DNA from: Linderina pennispora
Taxonomy: Eukaryota > Kickxellomycota > Kickxellomycetes > Kickxellales > Kickxellaceae
Direction: 5' to 3'
Assembly: GCF_002104995.1 (NCBI RefSeq)
Contig: NW_024468274.1
Coordinates: forward strand, 27,004-91,003
Length of the DNA stretch: 64,000 nucleotides
Made by a program: the position numbers and the translations under genes. The notes under the pieces were generated by a model. That model saw only the letters and a program-made list of their open reading frames with translations, did no database searches and had not been told where the DNA came from. Of the stretch, positions 10,293-19,964 are shown one piece after another. Within the stretch, counting starts at the first letter, position 1. The number at the start of each line of letters is the position of its first letter.

Positions 10293-11170
10293 AAGGCTAT
10301 TAATGATACTTTTGTCGGTATTGCTGATCATTATCAGACTCATCATCGCCGTATTGTGAGCCTTCAAACTAAATATACACCAAAAGTCAGGGAAATAATC
10401 AAAAGGGAAATTTCAGACATGCGTAAAGTTTATTGTTTGCTACAAACACAAAAAGCTACAAAGCAACAAGACCATCACGCGCTTCAGTTTATGGCAGGGT
10501 AAGCCCGACACCTGCTCAGTGATACAGTTCAAGGAAATAAGTGCTGTATGTTTCCACACAGCCTCGTACTTGTGAACATCATTGCATTTGTTTGCTCTGA
10601 AAACATTGCTGAGGCAGTATAGAGACTCACAACGACAGTCAGACTTCTAAATCTGAGTCGCAGTATCTAAAGCTCCATGCCATAACCTCTCCCGAATACA
10701 GTGCGTGGTGCACCAATACTACCCAATCACCGCATAGGCGACTCAATTATCCATGAGATATGAAATGAATGAGCTAGATGTTGAACATTCAGAAGCACAT
10801 TAATAATCTTTCTGCCAATTCTAGCTAGCTCATCAAAATAGTGCTCACGTTTTGGTACTGTCACTGACTCGGAATAAAAAAGAACTGGCTGTCTAAAGGC
10901 TAGCTGAAGCAGAGTAGTGCTATGAACATCTCTCTAACTGGCACCATCTCAGTTGCCCAGGGGTTAGATATGCTGAGTGCAGGAAAAAGGACGAGAGCCT
11001 CTCGATTTCCTATGTATCTTTTTGACAACCCCTCCGTATGCTGGTCAGCAGGCCAAACACTTGCAGCATCGTGCATAGTAGACAGTTCGTGTATGCTGAG
11101 AGAAGGATTTTTGCTTTGCAATGCAAGTGGTTAAAAAAAATAACACTAGCAAAATAGGACACGCAAAAAT
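10293..11170. other. Intergenic region, nothing recognised
   Basis: No open frame longer than about 73 codons and no domain similarity. It ends at the tRNA-Val gene. Confidence 0.5.
11165..11170 (-). terminator. Pol III T-run terminator of tRNA-Val
   Basis: An A5 run on the plus strand (T5 in the transcript) directly abuts the tRNA 3' end. Confidence 0.75.
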
Positions 11171-11243
11171 GATTTCTGCCGGGTTCGAACCGGCGACCGT
11201 CTGCGTGTTAGGCAGACGTGATAACCAACTACACCAAGAAATC
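11171..11243 (-). tRNA. tRNA-Val (anticodon AAC)
   Basis: On the minus strand the 73-nt gene begins GATTTCT and ends AGAAATC, a perfect 7-bp acceptor stem. The D arm contains TAGTTGGTTA (A box). The anticodon stem-loop is CTGCC-TAACACG-CAG type with AAC in the loop. The T arm carries GGTTCGAAC (B box). There is no intron. Immediately 3' on the minus strand is ATTTTTGC, giving the pol III terminator. Confidence 0.95.
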
Positions 11244-11609
11244 TTTACGCTTCTGAAGTGGTTTGTTATGCCCGTCGTTGACGATCATGAACATGTCGCT
11301 GATACGCTCCTAGATCAAGATCAAGATCAAGACATGCGAGACCCACGACTGCCCCGCACCTCTTCCTCTGTCTCAGTTTCAAGTCCACAAGACCAGTCTC
11401 ATAGCCATGCGACAAGGGTCGACCCAGTCACTGGGATTCCTATTGTCCATGCGGCCCCGAGACCTTAGCTCAAGTGTGCATCGGTATATATAAGTGCACA
11501 TCTTATACATGCACATAGAGAGAAGGCGAACTCGGATCCTGTCTTTGACTTTGATTTCCTGAATATAACAATCTCTGACTCAAGCTCTTCTTTCTATTCG
11601 GCTCAATCA

Positions 11610-11632
11610 TTATCACCTGGGCCAGGTGATAA
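11610..11632. repeat. 23-bp palindrome with paired E-box cores
   Basis: TTATCACCTGG and CCAGGTGATAA flank a single central G, giving perfect 11-bp arms. Each arm carries a CACCTG/CAGGTG core. It lies in gene-poor DNA between the tRNA and the AT-rich island. Confidence 0.6.
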
Positions 11633-12152
11633 CACTGAAGTGGTTCTCAGAAATACATATATAAGCCAGATGATCCATACATCACCCACTTTTCGATGAT
11701 ACCTCTGCCTATTGCTCCCCAGCTGCCTTTGTCCATTAGTCAAACTTCCTATCTGCAATGAAATAAATACCAAAATGCACCTGCAGTGCAGACTAGTCTT
11801 ATTGTTGCAAAGATATTATAGGATATTATATTTCTAGATTAGTTCTTATTAAGATTGCATATTTCTCCTAGTATTATGCTTCCCTCAAAAGGATACTTAA
11901 ATTATTAGCCTAATATATAAATGAAGTGCATTTCTTACCTATTATTATACTATTTTCTATACCTATATATATTATTATTACTAAAGAATAATTAGAGGTT
12001 ATTTAGAGTTACTTATCTGCTTATCAATTATTTAAGTATATTATATCTACTCACAATTTGGGTTTAATAGATGTTATATAGAGTTAGCTCTCTACCTATA
12101 AATTGTTTATATATATTACAGCTATTAGCAATTTCAGTAAAATAATCATTTC

Positions 12153-12341
12153 ACCTAAGCTACTATCAGTATCTTAGAAAATTTTTAGTAAATATAACTT
12201 CCTCATAGTTGCTTAGCTATATCTATTAAGATATTGGCTTTTATAGCCTAAAGATAATTAGCCCTAAATATACAAAGCTTTTCTTTCTAGCTAAAATCAT
12301 ATTTACTAAAAATTTTCTAAGATACTGATAGAAGCTTAGGT
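12153..12341. mobile_element. MITE-like hairpin 1 (43-bp terminal inverted repeats)
   Basis: Arms at 12153-12195 and 12299-12341 match as inverted repeats at 42 of 43 positions, separated by 103 bp. There is no coding sequence inside. The near-identity of the arms in decayed AT-rich DNA suggests recent activity, or conversion between the arms. Confidence 0.6.
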
Positions 12342-12714
12342 AAAATAGTAAGAATATCATATCTTAGTTATTTGAATAATTAATTTTAGAACAGTTTTTT
12401 TTACTACTAGTTATTTTTATTATAGATATTAATAAATATTGTATCTAGAATGTTTCTATGCTTCTAAATGATTACTAAGTTAATTGTAAAATACTAATAT
12501 TTATAAGTCTAAGAATGACCCCTTAGCTGAAATTTTTTAGGATACTAATAGGAGTTTTAGAGAAGCACCATATTTGGCATAAGAATAAAAATTTTCAGAT
12601 AAATTAACTAAGTATCAAGTAGTTTAGTAACTGTGAATAACTTCCATAGTGGAGATCAGTCAGAATTGGTTAGCTATTTAATAATTATTAATATTTTTAT
12701 TGTTTTCTTATTCA

Positions 12715-12880
12715 GATGCTAAATATAGTGCTTCTCTGAAACCCCCTTCAGCATCCTGAAAAATTTCAGTTGATTTCTTGTGACCCAGCCTCTATCTCAG
12801 TAGAAGCATATTAATTGTGTATCAACTGAAATTTTTCAGGATGCCAAAGGGGGTTTCGGAGAAGCACCATATTTGGCATC
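12715..12880. mobile_element. MITE-like hairpin 2 (60-bp terminal inverted repeats)
   Basis: Arms at 12715-12774 and 12821-12880 match as inverted repeats at about 55 of 60 positions, with a 46-bp spacer. All five mismatches are transitions. The whole 166-bp unit could fold as one hairpin. A single diverged arm copy lies at about 12527-12580. Confidence 0.65.
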
Positions 12881-13109
12881 TTTGTTTATTTGTTAATCTA
12901 GTTGCTAGAATCTTTTTGGCCACTACTAAGCATTCTGTATTTTAAAATATTTATCTATTGCTAGTAATTGATTTCTTATTTGTTAATTGGTTATTCTGAT
13001 AATAGATATTTAGTTTCTTTAACTATTTATATTTGTGAATGGCCTCCAGTGGTTTAAAGAAAAATTCTAATTTTTATCCCTAGTTGATGAAGTGTATATT
13101 GATAGAAAT

Positions 13110-14789
13110 TTACCTGAAGAAATAGCTAATACTCTGTATATGATCTGCAACTTCTGCATACTTTGGTATCTTCACAAGAGTCTCTATAATATCACCAAGG
13201 TATGGTTCAAGGCTGTATGAAACATACACTCGCTTGAGAGATGGAATAAGTGAGATAAGCAGTACCAGTCTGTCAATTGCAGCTTCATTGGATGTCTCAA
13301 TAACCAAATTGACATCCAGTTCAAAAAGACGATCCCCGCCAAGTGGATAGTGAGTACCGCGAACCTTTTGCACCTCATCCAAATGAAGATTGTAATCATC
13401 TTCCAGTGACTTATTGCCTTGGTGATCATCAAGGCATAGGGACAACTTGGTAATGTTTGGGAGCAAGCCAATGAGTGATATTACTTGAGCATAACTGAAC
13501 CGCACAGTTGTAATGTCGAATATCCGGAGGTTGGCAGCACACACAGAGTCTTGGAGTATTGTGAGCACCCAATCGGTATCCCACAGAAACCAGAAGTCGA
13601 TCATTAGCTGCTGCAAGTGTGATGAAATGCTGAATGCCGAGGTTATCGCATGTTCATACCACTCTTCCGACTTGTTTTCGCTGGTGTAATCCCATGTAAG
13701 GTTCACGCAGTGTAGGTGGGGATACTGGCTGTGCACATGCCCATCGACTAGAGTGATAATAGGCGGTGATGCTTCAGGCATATCTAGAGTGATCGTCTCT
13801 AGTGTCTCTGTATTGGGCTCAACGAGAATATCCTGGGCGAATGGGTAGTGGTGCTTGCATTTGACATGCTTTAGAGCTGGAAACGGCTTTCCCGGTGGCA
13901 GATTGTAGCGGGTGGTGATATCATCGTCGTCCAGTTCAATCGATAAGGCCTGAAGATTGGGGTATATGGTCAGACTGCCTCCGTCGTGCTGTACCAGGTG
14001 CAAAAAATCGGCTGATGTAGCATTGACCAGTTCAATACTCTTTAATGTTGCTGCGCTGCGGTAGAAAAGCTCAAAGAATGACTCACCCAAGGATGAGTCA
14101 AAAAGCGTGATATTCTCCAAGTTGGCAATGAATGGCAGTTCGCAGACTCCAGGGCCAAAGTATGCGTCAATAAACGTAACTGAAGCGGCCCTCGATGCCA
14201 TTGATGCAGCAAACTCCATTAGCAGCTTTCTATGGTGATGCTGTGGCCCGATATCCATACCAAGGTAGCACCTTTGGATATGCGGAAACAGCCTGTTGAG
14301 CTGAGCAGTTGTCCTTGCGATCTCCTGAGCGGCCATAGCGCTGTCGATATCAGAGTCGCTATCAGGTAATCCAGTCAAAATGACTTGCAAATCAATTGGC
14401 TTCAGAAATACAGCGTCTCCAGTAGCGCCAGCTACGAGTTGTTGAGCTACTGTGCCGTTCAGAATATCGGTGCACGAATGATTCATGGCGACAGACTTTA
14501 CAAGCCTTTCGGTACCAGAAGTCACAGCAGTAAGGAGCGTTGGCAGCCAGCACTGGTCCTCTGTAAGCATGGTGAAGCCGAGATTCGTCTCGTCTACCAC
14601 TTCCTGATACAGTAGCTGTAGAGCAGTAAGTCGCCAGTGCCGACAAATACTGAGAAACGGCATAAAGCTCGGACGTATGCCGGTTGGACTCTTATCATAA
14701 GTACGGACTGTGCCACGCAAAACGCCCGACGTATACTCGATTATCAGCTCGATAATGTGGGGTGGCAGAATAGAAATATCAACAGACAT
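13110..14789 (-). CDS. F-box-like/leucine-rich protein B
   Basis: A 559-residue single-exon protein. The N-terminal ILPPHIIELIIEYTSG and, after an insert, FLSICRHWRLTALQLLYQEV give the two halves of an F-box-like motif, including the conserved CRHWR. The remainder is irregular leucine-rich sequence, for example LENITLFDSSL, LQALSIELDDDD and LPNITKLSLCLDD. SCF-type substrate recognition is the family expectation; the target is unknown. It lies directly beside the AT-rich island, its stop only about 25 bp from it. It shares architecture but little visible sequence with protein A at 8437-10176. Confidence 0.75.
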   Translation of the reverse strand: MSVDISILPPHIIELIIEYTSGVLRGTVRTYDKSPTGIRPSFMPFLSICRHWRLTALQLLYQEVVDETNLGFTMLTEDQCWLPTLLTAVTSGTERLVKSVAMNHSCTDILNGTVAQQLVAGATGDAVFLKPIDLQVILTGLPDSDSDIDSAMAAQEIARTTAQLNRLFPHIQRCYLGMDIGPQHHHRKLLMEFAASMASRAASVTFIDAYFGPGVCELPFIANLENITLFDSSLGESFFELFYRSAATLKSIELVNATSADFLHLVQHDGGSLTIYPNLQALSIELDDDDITTRYNLPPGKPFPALKHVKCKHHYPFAQDILVEPNTETLETITLDMPEASPPIITLVDGHVHSQYPHLHCVNLTWDYTSENKSEEWYEHAITSAFSISSHLQQLMIDFWFLWDTDWVLTILQDSVCAANLRIFDITTVRFSYAQVISLIGLLPNITKLSLCLDDHQGNKSLEDDYNLHLDEVQKVRGTHYPLGGDRLFELDVNLVIETSNEAAIDRLVLLISLIPSLKRVYVSYSLEPYLGDIIETLVKIPKYAEVADHIQSISYFFR

Positions 14790-15410
14790 TAGGGTAAATG
14801 TTTGGAAAAGATAGAGGAGAAGTAGGAGAACGGTTCACAGTTTGCTTCCAAGCCCAGTTGTACTAGACAATGAAAACAGCACTACACTGGCTAGTTTTCC
14901 AGTCTTGATGGCCGATCCATCGTGCATCATCATATCCCTTTGCTAAGCTAGAGCTGAGCCACTGAGCATCTATACTCTTCCAAGCAATGTCTAGCTGGTG
15001 CAAGGAATACTGAGTATAGCTGCGCATGGGCACCAGAACGTTCAGAGCCGCTATGTGCATTTAATGATGTGTTGTGTGAATAGCAATTCGAGGGCTGGCT
15101 TACTGTCGCAGTTTATTGGGCTTTTTCAGCTCTACTCGTAATGGCTAAACGGTGCATTCCAGCTTTCAAAATAAACGAAAGTTCAGCAGTATCCAAAGAC
15201 TGGTTACACGTGCGACGCCAGATCATCACTATCTGCTTCAGTAAGCAGCCCATCGTTCCTGGCGGAGGGCAGTTGCATCGCACACTGCACTCTGGACATT
15301 CCAATCGTCCCATGCAACACCAGAAAGATAAGCAAAGGTGTCTATTTTACTCAACTGAAGCCAGCAATAAGAACTCTCCGGCAAAAGGGTATGGCGAAAT
15401 AGGCTACTGC
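14790..15410. other. Intergenic region, nothing recognised
   Basis: Promoter of F-box-like protein B and 3' flank of the NDK gene. Small open frames show no domain. Confidence 0.5.
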
Positions 15411-15868
15411 TTACTCGTAGATGACGTTGTCAACAGCACGCGAGTACGGCTTGATGTTGTCACCGAACCACAGAGCAACCTCGCGCTCAGCGGACTCGAC
15501 CGAGTCGGAGCCGTGGCAGACGTTCTTGCCGATGTCCAGGGCGAAGTCGGCGCGGATGGTGCCGGGAGCCGAGTCCTGGGGTTGGTGGCGCCGAGCATGA
15601 CGCGGCCGATCTTGACGGCACCCTTGCCCTGGATGACGAAAGCAGCAACAGGGCCTGACTGCATGTACGCCAGAAGCTTGGGGAAGAACGGCTTGTCAGC
15701 CAGGTCCTTGTAGTGCTCCTTCAGCAGCTCCGCCGACGGGTGGATGAGCTGGAGGGCGAGGATCTTGAATCCGCGCTTCTCGAACCGCGAGACAATCTCG
15801 CCGACAAGGCCGCGCTCGACGCCGTCGGGCTTGACCATGATGAAGGAACGCTCCTGGTTGGCAGACAT
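15411..15868 (-). CDS. YNK1: Nucleoside diphosphate kinase, one frameshift
   Basis: This enzyme transfers the gamma phosphate of ATP to other nucleoside diphosphates through a phosphohistidine. The N-terminal two thirds read cleanly: [20 protein letters not shown], then [12 protein letters not shown] and MLGATNP. The frame breaks in a C4 run (plus strand G4, 15578-15581). Adding one base restores [18 protein letters not shown], then [11 protein letters not shown], which carries the catalytic His (NVCHGSDS), and ends ...VIYE at TAA 15411. The restored length is 152 residues, exactly the family norm. Because the gene is highly conserved and intact on both sides, a consensus error is far likelier than inactivation. 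A TATA-like CCATATAAAG lies about 115 bp upstream, and the gene is divergent from the rhomboid gene. Confidence 0.92.
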
Positions 15869-15980
15869 GGTGGATTTGTGGTGGGTTATGACGTGCTGGC
15901 TGTTGCGATTAGCGAAGCAGAAAAAGACAAAGAAGAAGAAAAAGGAGCAGACTGCGAAGGGCCGCATCGTTTGGGGCTGA

Positions 15981-15990
15981 CTTTATATGG
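15981..15990 (-). promoter_or_regulatory. TATA box of NDK gene
   Basis: CCATATAAAG on the minus strand, about 115 bp upstream of the ATG at 15868. Confidence 0.5.
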
Positions 15991-16252
15991 CTGTCGAGTA
16001 CTGAGAAGCAAGAAAAAACTTTTCGTAAACAAATTGGATATGCTGTAGAGTGGCAACGACGATCCCCTTCCTGTACACCAAGCCCAAGCGACGGTCACAA
16101 CTGGTTGATTGAAATTCGCAGATGGATTACGAGACATCAAATTTTGGGATTAGGGTTGGGTTTGGATTTGTAATGCCTGCGATCATCATCACCGCCGCTC
16201 AGATGGGCTGGCACTTGCGCCTTCACGTTTTCCCGACACCTTTTGCTATCAA

Positions 16253-17206
16253 ATGCTCGCCTCAAAATTAGCAACCTTGACCCAGAATCCGCCCCGACTG
16301 CTGAATCTGCCGTCACTGACTCGGAGCAGCGCTCTGCTGAATGCAAAGAGCACACTCGCAGTCGCTCGTAACCTGCACAGCCTGTCGAGACAGCGACCAT
16401 CAGCACTTTCGCAGAATATTGCGCTGCAAAGTGCTACTCCCCGCGGACAGCAGTGGCGTGGGGCTCGCTGGGATCGGTACACTAATGCCGATTATGGATC
16501 CAAGCGTGGCAGCAGCTATGGCAGCAATCCGAACCCAGGCGGCTTCTTTTCGCGACTGTCGCCTGAAGCCCTCGTCTATTCAATCATTGGCGCAAACGGC
16601 GTAGTGTTCTTGGTATGGAGCTCTGCACAGCAGCGGCAAAAAAGCTTTGGCGATACCAAGCTGCTGAGGTGGATGGTGGACAACTTTAGCGCGACCTACA
16701 TCAACCTGACATCGGGCCGGGTGTGGACGCTGTTAACGCCGGCATTCTCGCATATAGAGCCCATGCACTTGATGGTGAATATGTTTATGCTGTACACGTT
16801 TGGCACTGATATGGCACGGCTGCTAGGACCGAAACGCTTCCTGATGTTCTACCTGGGAGCAGCAGCATTCGGAAACCTGCTGAGCGATTTGATCCGCGGT
16901 ATCTACCTGCCGGCCAAGACTGGCAACTACAGAACGGCAGCTCAACCGGCGATTGGCGCATCGACCTCGGTAGTTGGAACCACAACACTATTTGCGTGCC
17001 TCTACCCGCATGCTACGCTACAGCTCTTCTTCATTGTGCCTGTGCCGGCATGGCTTGCAACTGCTGGCTTTATCGGCTGGGATGTCTATCGTGTCATGCG
17101 CTCGGATCGCACCAGGGTCGATGGTGCAGGCCATCTTGGCGGTGCTGCTGCTGCTCTTGGATACTACTGGTTCCGTCTGCGTCCGCTCATTAGAAGGATG
17201 CGCTAG
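16253..17206 (+). CDS. PCP1: Mitochondrial rhomboid protease (Pcp1/PARL-like)
   Basis: A 317-residue intramembrane serine protease of the inner mitochondrial membrane. In yeast it cleaves Mgm1 and Ccp1. The first ~70 residues are Arg/Ser/Leu-rich and free of acidic residues, a typical matrix-targeting sequence. Family marks are GRVWTLLTPAFSHIEPMHLMVNMFML (read in two parts: GRVWTLLTPAFSH and MHLMVNM), with the HxxxN helix; AIGASTSVVG with the catalytic Ser; and DGAGHLGGAAAALGYYW with the catalytic His. The usual GASG around the serine is GAST here. About six to seven membrane helices are visible. Single exon; divergent from NDK. Confidence 0.9.
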   Translation: MLASKLATLTQNPPRLLNLPSLTRSSALLNAKSTLAVARNLHSLSRQRPSALSQNIALQSATPRGQQWRGARWDRYTNADYGSKRGSSYGSNPNPGGFFSRLSPEALVYSIIGANGVVFLVWSSAQQRQKSFGDTKLLRWMVDNFSATYINLTSGRVWTLLTPAFSHIEPMHLMVNMFMLYTFGTDMARLLGPKRFLMFYLGAAAFGNLLSDLIRGIYLPAKTGNYRTAAQPAIGASTSVVGTTTLFACLYPHATLQLFFIVPVPAWLATAGFIGWDVYRVMRSDRTRVDGAGHLGGAAAALGYYWFRLRPLIRRMR

Positions 17207-17859
17207 ACATGACTGCATTCATTAGAGTTGTACTGTCCTTTTCTGACAGCAGAGAGTAGCCTTGGTTGTATGATGAGCCTCCAGTACCAATTTGGAGTCT
17301 AGTCGACTAGGCGCAAATTAGCCTCTTCGTATGTAGCATATGTGGTATATATACCGTGTGCCAGTCGGCCCGGTCCCAATGATAGCCATGCTCCACTAGT
17401 CCTCCATTTTAAATGCTGTCCTCTACCCCGGCTGCGTGTTGGGTCTGGGTTGTTGGTGCAATGACCAAGTGGTGGGCGATATACAAGTTAGGATAAAAGG
17501 CAGCAAATAAAAGGCAACATGTGCCAAGCACTAACACTGCAGTGCAGGTGCATGGCAAAATCATTCTTCACATGGGCGATGCTTTGAATTCCAGCTTACA
17601 ATTGCAGTCAACGTCCCAGTGCCATTCCCACCCGACCGTGGCCATGTGAAAACAGAACAATGCTCTGCTGCATTTTGGACAGGTACCAAGATGTGGCCGG
17701 GCAAAACAAAGGCACAGCAAGTATCTCGGGCAGTGTCCTTTTAGCAAGTGCGTCAGCTTGCTTCGCTTGCCCCGTCGTTGGATTTGCATTTTTGTTTACT
17801 GTAGAACTTGGCTCTGCATCATATTTTCCTATCCTATTTCTTTAGCTAATATATCCAAG
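17207..17859. other. Intergenic region, nothing recognised
   Basis: 3' flank of the rhomboid gene and promoter/leader of the permease. No supported ORF. Confidence 0.5.
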
Positions 17860-19323
17860 ATGCCAGACATCAAGAACACTATAGCCATCGAGGAGGGCGA
17901 GATCGTTGTCCCTCAGGCCGGACCCGAGCGCGATGCCATTACCAAGCGTCTCCTGCACAAGCTCGATATGCGCCTTGTCACTTATATGTCGCTGTTGTAC
18001 CTTTTCAACACTCTTGACCGCGGAAATATCGGCAATGCGCGTCTTGGTGGTCTCGAAGAGGACACACACCTCACCGGCAACGACTTTTACAACGTGCTTT
18101 CCTTCTTCTACTTTGGCTACTGTATTTCCCAGGTGCCCAACATGTTTCTGCTCAAGAAAGTCAGCCCGTCGCTGCTGATCGGCGTAACCATGGTGCTGTG
18201 GGGCGTCTGCTCGACTTCTATGGCAGCGTGCAAGAACTACTCCAGCCTACTCGCCGCACGATTCTTCATGGGGGTGTTCGAGGCTGGTATTGGTCCCGGC
18301 GCCCCACTGGTCTTGTCGTTCTTTTACTTGCGCAATGAGCTTGCATGGCGCACAGCTCTTTTCTTTGGCAGCTCAACCATTGCTGGCGCTTTTGGCGGAG
18401 CGATCGCTTACGGGGTGTCCAAAAATCTGGCGCACGAGAAGCTGGCACCTTGGCGGTTGCTGTTCATTATTGAGGGTATCCCTACAATTGCACTAGGCAT
18501 ATTCACCATCTTCTTCTTGCCCAACTCTCCCCACAAGCTCGAGAAGTGGTTCGTGACGCCCGAGGAGAAGCAGGTGGCCATTGAGCGTGGGCGCTTGGGA
18601 CTCAACACCGACAATACTGTTTTGGACAAGCGCCAGCTGATTGCTGCCTTCAAGGACTACAAGAACCTCTTCACATGTCTGATATATATCGGCCTGAACA
18701 TCCCGCTAGCCTCGTACACGTCGTTCTTGCCCACGATTGTCAAGAACATGGGCTACTCGGACGCCAAGGCCCAGCTGATGACTGTTCCGCCATATGCGTG
18801 TGCGCTGGTCACTGTGCTGCTGTTTGCATGGAACTCTGACCGTACCCAGCGCCGTGGCTACCATGTTGCTGGTGCTGGCTCAATTGCCTGCCTTGGCTAT
18901 ATCCTGTTGCTCTCGTCGGACCACATGCACACCAACTATGCTGGTGCGTGCATCGTTGCCGTGGGGCTGTACCCGGTTGTGCCGCTGATGCTGTCATGGG
19001 TAGCCAACAACAATGTTGGACACACAAAGCGTGCGATCAGTGTGGCTATGCTCAACACATTCGGCCAGTGCTTCGCAACCGTAGGCACGCAGATCTACAA
19101 GACTCACATGGCACCGCGCTTCTTCATGGGATATAGTGTGTGTCTCTCGTTTAGCTTTCTGATGATCGTCGTGGCGCTGTCCCTGACATGCATTCTGAGG
19201 CGGGAGAATGCCCGCAGGGACGCCGAGTTTGGTGAGCCCAAGCTGTTGACCCCAGAAGAGCAGGCTGAGGCTATCCGCAGCGGCATCTACGACGACCACC
19301 CAAGCTTCCGTTATTACGTCTAA
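17860..19323 (+). CDS. MFS anion:cation symporter (Dal5/Tna1 family permease)
   Basis: A 487-residue, 12-helix permease starting at MPDIKNT (17860); the earlier in-frame Met would add an untypical hydrophobic leader. The family mark is LLHKLDMRLVTYMSLLYLF followed by the helix-1 pair LDRGNIGNARL. Also visible are ARFFMGVFEAGIGPG in helix 4, FLPNSPHKLEKWF before the central loop, WNSDRTQRRGYH between helices 8 and 9, and a Y-D-D-H-P-S-F-R-Y tail typical of the group. Yeast members carry allantoate, nicotinate, biotin and similar carboxylates. The substrate here is unknown. Intact, single exon. Confidence 0.9.
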   Translation: MPDIKNTIAIEEGEIVVPQAGPERDAITKRLLHKLDMRLVTYMSLLYLFNTLDRGNIGNARLGGLEEDTHLTGNDFYNVLSFFYFGYCISQVPNMFLLKKVSPSLLIGVTMVLWGVCSTSMAACKNYSSLLAARFFMGVFEAGIGPGAPLVLSFFYLRNELAWRTALFFGSSTIAGAFGGAIAYGVSKNLAHEKLAPWRLLFIIEGIPTIALGIFTIFFLPNSPHKLEKWFVTPEEKQVAIERGRLGLNTDNTVLDKRQLIAAFKDYKNLFTCLIYIGLNIPLASYTSFLPTIVKNMGYSDAKAQLMTVPPYACALVTVLLFAWNSDRTQRRGYHVAGAGSIACLGYILLLSSDHMHTNYAGACIVAVGLYPVVPLMLSWVANNNVGHTKRAISVAMLNTFGQCFATVGTQIYKTHMAPRFFMGYSVCLSFSFLMIVVALSLTCILRRENARRDAEFGEPKLLTPEEQAEAIRSGIYDDHPSFRYYV

Positions 19324-19964
19324 ATCACAATGCTCTAGCGCAGCAATGAACTGCAAAATATAGCTTGGGATGCTTTGCTGTCTGCTAGTGACGTCGTCTA
19401 CAAGCGCACAATCGATCGATCTAACAATGCAGATCAAATATAATCAGCACTGCAAAGGTCACACGTGACTGAATGGGTTCTGCGTTCAATTGGCTGATCT
19501 CCAGCTCATGCAGGCAGCGATGCCAACAGCCGAGGTTTGCCAGGAAAGGTTTTTGCGCGTCTTCGAGCCATTGAGAAGTTTTCGGGCTGCTGTGATAAAC
19601 TGCCCCGCCATCCTTTCCTTTCTCATCTTTCGTCCGTTCAGCACACCCCCTAGTCGCTATTCTCTATTTTTATTCTCTCGGCCCTAGCTTATACTCTGTG
19701 CTCTTGCAATTCGCACCCTGCGGTTAATATCATTTACTTCCCCTGCCTAAAGAGTTGCCACCCCCTCTTTTTCGCAAAGCAAACAGGCGCTTACGTTTTG
19801 GACTGCTGTGCCTCTTCCACACTATCTCAGCCAGAGACGCAGGGTTCTGCCTTCCACCGTTCTGACACCTGCCTGTTTGTACTAAACATACTCAGGTTTC
19901 TAGCAGTCTGCTGGGCACACTCTACAAACATTCTACGCTACTTACACATAATTTTAAGCCTTCG
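19324..19964. other. Promoter and pyrimidine-rich leader of PHD gene
   Basis: No supported ORF. Rich in C/T tracts (for example 19610-19690), as is common in fungal promoters with long leaders. Confidence 0.45.

Larger units (their letters stand above)
11750..13085. repeat. AT-rich island with degraded inverted repeats
   Basis: About 1.3 kb of very AT-rich sequence, dense in TATA/TTATTA tracts and without ORFs. It holds two long hairpins and at least one extra single copy of a related repeat (about 12527-12580). The copies look like one family at different ages: GC-richer versions contain GGGGGTTTCGGAGAAG, and AT-richer ones show mainly G-to-A and C-to-T changes at matching positions. This resembles a relic of miniature inverted-repeat elements. 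No transposase is present. Confidence 0.7.

Noticed and set aside
11750-13085. Centromere
   Set aside because: AT-richness alone is not evidence; the island is only about 1.3 kb, made of hairpin repeats, and bounded closely by a gene.
15404-15590. Alternative Arg/Ser/Thr-rich C-terminus of NDK as a true variant
   Set aside because: One base in the G4 run restores the exact conserved NDK ending, so the altered tail is a frame artefact.
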